A DNA stretch of 64,000 bases, taken from positions 17,306-81,305 of the forward strand of contig NZ_JAAGMG010000142.1 in NCBI RefSeq assembly GCF_010548525.1. The letters run 5' to 3'. Under the pieces are notes generated by a model. That model was not told where the DNA came from and did not search any database. It saw only the letters and a list, made by a program, of their open reading frames with translations. A program made the translations under genes and the position numbers. The stretch comes from Streptomyces sp. SID14478 (GTDB taxonomy: Bacteria > Actinomycetota > Actinomycetes > Streptomycetales > Streptomycetaceae). Positions 59,656 to 64,000 of this stretch are shown here, piece after piece. How positions within the stretch are numbered: the stretch's first letter is position 1; each line of letters starts with the position of its first letter.

Positions 59656-60521
59656 ACACCGTGACGGCACGCGAGCTCGCGCGTCACTCAGCCTCACGGA
59701 CCGAGCACGACCTGATCGAGCGCGCCTACGCGGACCCTGCCTCGATCGCCCCCAGCGACGCGCGTGCCGTGGGCAAGCACTTCTTCGACCGCCTCACCCA
59801 TCTCGAAGAAGGCACACGCGAGTACCAGTACGTCCGTAACGTGCTCATCGAGATGAACCTCTCCCTCGTGCAGTACGCGGCGTCCCGGTTCAAGCACCGC
59901 GGGCCCCAGGAGATGGAGGACATCGTCCAGGTCGGCACGATCGGGCTGATCAAGGCGATCGACCGGTTCGAACTCACCCGAGAGGTCGAGTTCACCTCCT
60001 TCGCCGTCCCCTACATCACCGGCGAGATCAAGCGCTTCTTCCGCGACACCACCTGGGCCGTGCACGTCCCGCGCCGCCTTCAGGAAGCACGCGTCGAACT
60101 GTCCAAGGCCAACGAAGAGTTGCAGACCCGGCTGGGCCGGACGCCCACCACCGCCGAACTCGCCGAGCTCATGCAGTTGGAACCGTCGGAGGTCGCCGAG
60201 GCCCAGAAGGCGGTCAACGGCTACAACTCCGTCTCGCTCGACGCCGCGGTCCTGGCGCACGGCGATGAGTCCGACACTCAGCTCTCCGACTTCATCGGCA
60301 TCGAGGAAGACGCCTACGAACTCATCGAGAACTACCGCTCCCTGGCCCCGCTGATCGCCGAACTCGACGAGCGCGACCGCACCATCATTCATCTCCGCTT
60401 CGTCGAGGAACGCACCCAGCAGGAGATCGCCGACGTGCTCGGCTTCTCGCAGATGCACGTCTCCCGCCTCATCACCCGCATCCTGACCAAGCTCCGCGCC
60501 GGCCTGATGACCAACGCGTAG
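59652..60521 (+). CDS. SigB/SigF/SigG-family sigma factor (paralogue)
   Basis: The 289-residue product is very close to the sigma factor at 34835-35713 over its whole length (same AYADPASIAP N-terminus, EDIVQVGTIGLIKAIDRFEL region 2, VPRRLQEARVELSKANEEL region 3, LRFVEERTQQEIADVLGFSQ region 4, and C-terminal LRAGLMT). It is preceded by and overlaps the STAS gene. Partner switching with an anti-sigma kinase encoded elsewhere is expected from family knowledge. An 18-bp terminator follows. Confidence 0.95.
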   Translation: MNTVTARELARHSASRTEHDLIERAYADPASIAPSDARAVGKHFFDRLTHLEEGTREYQYVRNVLIEMNLSLVQYAASRFKHRGPQEMEDIVQVGTIGLIKAIDRFELTREVEFTSFAVPYITGEIKRFFRDTTWAVHVPRRLQEARVELSKANEELQTRLGRTPTTAELAELMQLEPSEVAEAQKAVNGYNSVSLDAAVLAHGDESDTQLSDFIGIEEDAYELIENYRSLAPLIAELDERDRTIIHLRFVEERTQQEIADVLGFSQMHVSRLITRILTKLRAGLMTNA

Positions 60522-60572
60522 TGAGCGTGTCCGGGCGACAGCTCCCGGATGCCGGACGCTCCCGGATCACCC

Positions 60573-60612
60573 GCTCTGTTCCTGCCCCTGCCACCAGGGG
60601 CAGGAACAGAGC
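60573..60612 (+). terminator. 18-bp hairpin terminator of the STAS-sigma operon
   Basis: Arms 60573-60590 and 60595-60612 are perfect complements with loop CCAC, 52 bp after the sigma stop. Confidence 0.9.
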
Positions 60613-60779
60613 TGGGCTTTGACCGTCGTGACAACGCCGGTGTGAGCCTGAAGGCGACGAACCACGATTTGCAGACACGGGGATCACGGTAATGAGCGCT
60701 GCCGTTGGTGACAGTGTTGCGCTGACACGCGCGACAGCAGGCGCGAAGGCCTCAACCCGCAATCAGCGCGCCAGGAGCA

Positions 60780-63053
60780 CTACGTGATGCTCACGTTCAG
60801 TCTGCTGTCCGCCGCCGACGAGGTTCCCACGTACAAGTCGAACCGGCCCGGCTCGATACGGAACTCGCCCTTCGGAGCGTTGGTCCAGAACCCCAGGTCT
60901 TCCGCCCCGAGCCGGAACCGGACCGTCGTGGCCGCGCCGGCCGCGAGCGTCACGCGCTGGAATCCGCGTAGCCTGCGCACCGGTTGGGCGATGCCGGCGG
61001 CCACGTCGTGGACGTACAGCTGCACCACTTCGTCCCCGGTCCGCGAGCCAGTGTTACACAGCGGCACCGTCACCTCGATGCTATCTCCGGCGTGCAGCGC
61101 CGCGGCCGTGATGTCCGTGCGGTCCGCCTCGGGCGCGCCGAGGGCGAACGTGGTGTAGGTGAGGCCGTGCCCGAAGGGGAACTGCGGTGTCGGGGGCAGG
61201 TCGAGGTATTTCGACGTGAACTTGTCGTCCGCCTTGTAGGGGCGGCCGGTGGACTCGTGGTTGTAGTGGATCGGGATCTGGCCGACCGCCCGGGGGAAGG
61301 ACACGGGCAGCTTGCCGCCCGGGGTGACGGTCCCGAAGAGCACGTCCGCGATCGCGTTGCCCCCTTCGATGCCGGGGTGCCAGGCCTCCAGGACGGCCGG
61401 GGCGGAGTCCAGCCAGTCACCCATGGTCAGCGGGCGGCCGTTGACCAGCACCACCACGAAGGGTTTTCCGGTCCGGGCGACAGCCGCGATCAGCTTCTCC
61501 TGTGCGCCGGGCAGCGAGAGGTCGCTGCGTGCCGCGGCCTCCCCGCTCATCGTGGCGGGCTCCCCCACGACCACGACGGTGACGTCACAGGACTGGGCCG
61601 CCGCGACCGCCTCCTCGATGCCGTCGGTGTCCTCGCCTTCGGGGTCCACACCTCGCGCGTGCCTGACATCCGCCGCCGGCGCGGCCTTGCGCACCGCGTC
61701 CAGGATTCGCACCGCCGGGAACCTCTCCGCCGCGGCGGGCACTGCCCAGGTGCCGAGCAGGTCCGTCGAGTCGGCGAAGGGACCCACCAGGGCCACGGAG
61801 CCGACCGAGCGCGCCAGCGGGAGGACGTCCCGGTCGTTCTTCAGCAGCACCATCGAGCGCGAGGCCGCGGTGCGTGCGGCCGCCCGGGCGGCGGACGTCG
61901 GCCCCGGGATCGCCGTCGACTCCTCCACGTACGGGTCGTCGAAAAGCCCCAGGCTGTATTTCAGGCGCAGGACACGCGCCACCGCGTCGTCGATCCGCTG
62001 CTGTGTGATCTTGCCGGCCCGCAGCAGCGCCGCGCCGTTGGTGAGGAGGTTGCCCTCGACCATCTCCATGTCGACACCGGCGTTCAGCGCGAGGCGTGCC
62101 GCGTCGGCTCCGTCCTCGGCGAAGCCGTGCACGATCAGCTCCTGCACTCCCGCCCAGTCGCTGATGACGACGCCACCGAAGGCCCACTCCTTCTTCAGGA
62201 TGTCGGTGAGTGTGTGCGGGTTGCCGTGCGCGGGAATGCCGCTGATCGTGTTGAAGGACGCCATCACCGTGGCGGCGCCGGCGTCCAACGCGGCCTTGAA
62301 GGGCGGGAGATAGAGGTTGCGCAGGCGCGACTCGGACACATCAACCGTGTTGTAGTCGCGGCCGCCCTCGGCCCCGCCGTACGCGACGAAGTGCTTGGCA
62401 CAGGCTGCCAGGGTCGCTTTCGATGCGAGGTTCGAGCCCTGGTAGCCCTTCACCTTGGCTGCCGCGAACCGGGCGGTGAGGTACGGATCCTCTCCGTTGC
62501 CCTCGGCGATCCGGCCCCAGCGTGGCTCGTGCGTCACGTCCATCATCGGAGCGAACGTCCAGTGCACCCCGTTGGAGCGTGCCTCTGCCGCCGAGACCTG
62601 AGCGTCGGAGCGCGGCACGTCCGGGTCGAAGCTCGACGCCTGGGCCAGCGGGATCGGGAAGGTCGTCCAGAAGCCGTGGATGATGTCGAGGCTGAACAGC
62701 AGGGGAATGCCGAGACGTGACTCCTCGACGGCCAGGCGCTGCAGTGCGTTCGTGGCCTTGGCGCCGAAGATGCTCTGTACGGAACCCACGCGCCCGGCCC
62801 GCGCCGCTCTCTCGACCTCTGTGGTCGATCCGGAGCCGGGATTGGAGTCGAAGGCCCAGGCAAGATGCTGCAGTTGGCCCAGCTTCTCCTCAAGCGTCAT
62901 GCGGGCCAGCAGGGCGCCAACCTTGTCCTCGTAAGGCTCGCGGCTTTCTTTGCGTACGGCGGACAGTGCGGCGGCGTTACCGCTCTGCCCCGCTCCCACC
63001 ACAAGCGAAGCCCCGATCATCGACAGCAGACACCGGCGTCCCAGCTCCGACAT
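60780..63053 (-). CDS. Exported GH3 beta-glucosidase (BglX-like)
   Basis: The ATG at 63051-63053 follows GGGAG and gives 757 residues. A signal peptide (RRCLLSMIGASLVVGAG, then NAAA) indicates export. The GH3 N-terminal barrel contains PLLFSLDIIHGFWTTFPIPL and ACAKHFVAYGGAEGGRDYNT. The nucleophile Asp is at about residue 299 in GGVVISDWAGVQEL. The second alpha/beta domain contains SMVLLKNDRDVLPLA and DVTVVVVGEPATMSGE. A C-terminal fibronectin-III-like domain ends near VGTSSAADSR. This is the periplasmic-type BglX architecture, hydrolysing beta-glucosides outside the cell. A LacI-style palindrome lies upstream. Confidence 0.95.
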   Translation of the reverse strand: MSELGRRCLLSMIGASLVVGAGQSGNAAALSAVRKESREPYEDKVGALLARMTLEEKLGQLQHLAWAFDSNPGSGSTTEVERAARAGRVGSVQSIFGAKATNALQRLAVEESRLGIPLLFSLDIIHGFWTTFPIPLAQASSFDPDVPRSDAQVSAAEARSNGVHWTFAPMMDVTHEPRWGRIAEGNGEDPYLTARFAAAKVKGYQGSNLASKATLAACAKHFVAYGGAEGGRDYNTVDVSESRLRNLYLPPFKAALDAGAATVMASFNTISGIPAHGNPHTLTDILKKEWAFGGVVISDWAGVQELIVHGFAEDGADAARLALNAGVDMEMVEGNLLTNGAALLRAGKITQQRIDDAVARVLRLKYSLGLFDDPYVEESTAIPGPTSAARAAARTAASRSMVLLKNDRDVLPLARSVGSVALVGPFADSTDLLGTWAVPAAAERFPAVRILDAVRKAAPAADVRHARGVDPEGEDTDGIEEAVAAAQSCDVTVVVVGEPATMSGEAAARSDLSLPGAQEKLIAAVARTGKPFVVVLVNGRPLTMGDWLDSAPAVLEAWHPGIEGGNAIADVLFGTVTPGGKLPVSFPRAVGQIPIHYNHESTGRPYKADDKFTSKYLDLPPTPQFPFGHGLTYTTFALGAPEADRTDITAAALHAGDSIEVTVPLCNTGSRTGDEVVQLYVHDVAAGIAQPVRRLRGFQRVTLAAGAATTVRFRLGAEDLGFWTNAPKGEFRIEPGRFDLYVGTSSAADSRLNVSIT

Positions 63054-63110
63054 GCGTATCTCCCTGCTCGCCAGAGACCCGCAACGTGCTTGCCGGTCAG
63101 GGGGAAATAT

Positions 63111-63129
63111 GGCGAAATTATATTCCGCC
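63111..63129. promoter_or_regulatory. LacI-type operator-like palindrome upstream of the glucosidase
   Basis: GGCGAAAT (63111-63118) and ATTCCGCC (63122-63129) pair at 7 of 8 positions around an A/T centre. It lies about 58 bp upstream of the glucosidase start, in an A/T-rich patch. CebR/LacI-type repressors use comparable 18-20 bp sites; no regulator gene is adjacent. Confidence 0.45.
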
Positions 63130-63423
63130 TGACGGCGAGTCAAGAACTGCCTCGGCGATGACACACAGCCTCACCTGTATGTACGCCACCGCTGGCTGCT
63201 GCGCCTCGTCGAAGCGCCGGGCTGTCAGACACTCGTAGAAGGCGCCACGCTTCCGCGGACACCTTCCTCTGAGCCGCGCAGAGATTCCCCAGTTCGAACC
63301 CATGCTGGAGAAGATCTTGGTGCGTCGCGTTCAGTCCGGCAATCCGCTCACCCGGTCCGCGTGAGGGCCAACACGGCGTATGCCTCTCGCAAGAATCGAG
63401 CCTGTCTGCGGCGGCGCCACTAA
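63130..63423. other. Spacer before the insertion sequence
   Basis: Nothing is recognised. A plus-strand frame near 63295-63363 (PMLEKILVRRVQSGNPLTRS) is short and without a ribosome binding site. Confidence 0.4.
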
Positions 63424-64000
63424 CTGACCGTTTCAGAATGACTTTTGTTGTGGGGCTTGGTAGTTGGGTGTTGTGTCGGCAGGATTGGTTGGGTGACTGT
63501 TGAACTGGTGCCTGATGACCTGTGGGAACGTGTGGCGCCGCTCTTACCTGCTCGTCCGCCTCGGCGGCGTCGGTATCCCGGGCGGTTGCCGGCGGATGAC
63601 CGGGCTGCGCTGAGAGGCATTGTCTATGTGCTGTGCAAGAGCGTGAGCTGGCGGGATGTTCCCGCTGAACAGGTCGGCTGCAGTGGCGTGACGGCCTGGC
63701 GGCGCCTGCGGGACTGGACCGAGGCCGGCGTCTGGCCGCAGCTGCACGCGGTGCTGCTGGCCGAGCTGCGGGCTGCAGGTCTGTTGGACATGGACGATGC
63801 AGCGATCGACGGCTCGCACGTGAGGGCGCTGAAAGGGGGGCTCACACCGGACCTTCGCCGGTCGACCGGGCCCGGCCCGGCAGCAAGCACCACTTGATCG
63901 TCGACCGGCACGGCACCCCGCTAGCCGTCTCGCTGACCAGCGGGAACCGCCACGATGTCACGCAGCTGGTGCCCCTGCTCGATGCGATACCCCGCATCCG
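63424..64000 (+). mobile_element. IS5-family (IS427-like) insertion sequence, left part
   Basis: The element's left end is placed tentatively near 63424, at CTGACCGTTTCAGAATGAC, about 70 bp before the transposase start; the right end is outside the window, so the terminal repeat cannot be verified. The transposase layout (two overlapping frames with a G-run) fits the IS427 subgroup. Confidence 0.6.
63493..64000 (+). CDS. IS5-family transposase, -1 frameshift, 3' end cut by the window
   Basis: GTG 63493 opens the first frame: LVPDDLWERVAPLLPARPPR, a YVLCKSVSWRDVPAEQVG segment, and DDAAIDGSHVRALKGG with the first DDE Asp in IDGSH. That frame ends at 63897. At AAAGGGGGG (about 63832-63840) a -1 slip joins it to a second frame reading AHTGPSPVDRARPGSKHHLI, then VDRHGTPLAVSLTSGNRHDV with the second DDE Asp region. 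It continues off the edge. Programmed frameshifting is normal in IS427-type elements. The leading TTA codon in CTCTTACCT (63541) would also need a rare tRNA in Streptomyces. Confidence 0.8.

Noticed and set aside
60984..62720. 578-codon plus-strand frame opposite the GH3 glucosidase
   Set aside because: Shadow of an intact GH3 gene on the minus strand.
1..64000. A biosynthetic gene cluster
   Set aside because: Two FAD monooxygenases, an SRPBCC protein and a methyltransferase are present but scattered, with no PKS, NRPS, terpene or RiPP core enzyme.
1..64000. tRNA or rRNA genes
   Set aside because: No cloverleaf-like segment with a TTCRA arm or rRNA-conserved stretch was seen while reading both strands; a dedicated covariance-model scan was not possible.

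Overview
The window is high-GC actinobacterial DNA with strong G/C bias at third codon positions. It carries Streptomyces hallmark families: a chaplin, a WhiB protein, a WhiJ/DUF397/ATPase regulatory set, DUF5133, DUF6479 and DUF6131 proteins, a spore-associated SapA-like protein, Methyltransf_19 and SigB/F/G-type sigma factors. It reads as an accessory, chromosome-arm type region of a Streptomyces or close relative. Genes are short and mixed in orientation, several are decaying, and an IS5-type element runs off the right edge. I saw no rRNA, tRNA or CRISPR array.

1-13.4 kb: a MarR regulator (partial) divergent from a FAD monooxygenase, small secreted and membrane proteins, a DUF1963 protein followed by a frameshifted SMI1/KNR4 remnant, a SapA-like protein, a polytopic membrane protein, a LysE exporter, a TetR/aldo-keto reductase divergent pair, and a nucleotidyltransferase-fold protein. 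14-25.9 kb: lipoprotein, dihydrofolate-reductase-fold protein, carboxylesterase lipoprotein, YdeI protein, MFS fragment, Methyltransf_19, then the WhiJ-type set (XRE/DUF5753, DUF397, HATPase) around a repeat-rich promoter, a GOLPH3 protein and an AT-richer orphan gene. 25.9-30.9 kb: a coupled three-gene operon ending in a FAD monooxygenase, a secreted YVTN beta-propeller, and an S1-DUF7660 fusion.

30.9-46.3 kb is the most coherent part, a general-stress island. An overlapping operon encodes a PP2C phosphatase, a B12-binding protein with CarH-like residues, a truncated STAS protein and a SigB/F/G-type sigma factor. Around it lie two CsbD proteins, a second PP2C phosphatase, two paralogous MarR regulators, a WhiB protein, a BrkB-type membrane protein, a cardiolipin-synthase-like protein and many tiny membrane proteins. 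The promoter regions of both phosphatases carry nearly the same 16-bp palindrome. No anti-sigma kinase is encoded in the island.

46.5-64 kb: a secreted lipase, a transposase remnant, a histone-H1-like protein, a nitrilase, a chaplin with an odd His/Met tail, a frameshifted SigJ-type ECF sigma factor, a DHA2 MFS pump coupled to a DHFR-fold protein, a cold-shock protein, a lipoprotein, an SDR/MarR divergent pair, a leucine-rich-repeat protein remnant, a second STAS-sigma pair whose STAS protein has Ala in place of the usual phospho-Ser, an exported GH3 glucosidase with an operator-like palindrome, and an IS5-family transposase needing a -1 frameshift. Starts were chosen from ribosome binding sites and overlaps. 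All functions are assigned from recognised motifs, not from searches.
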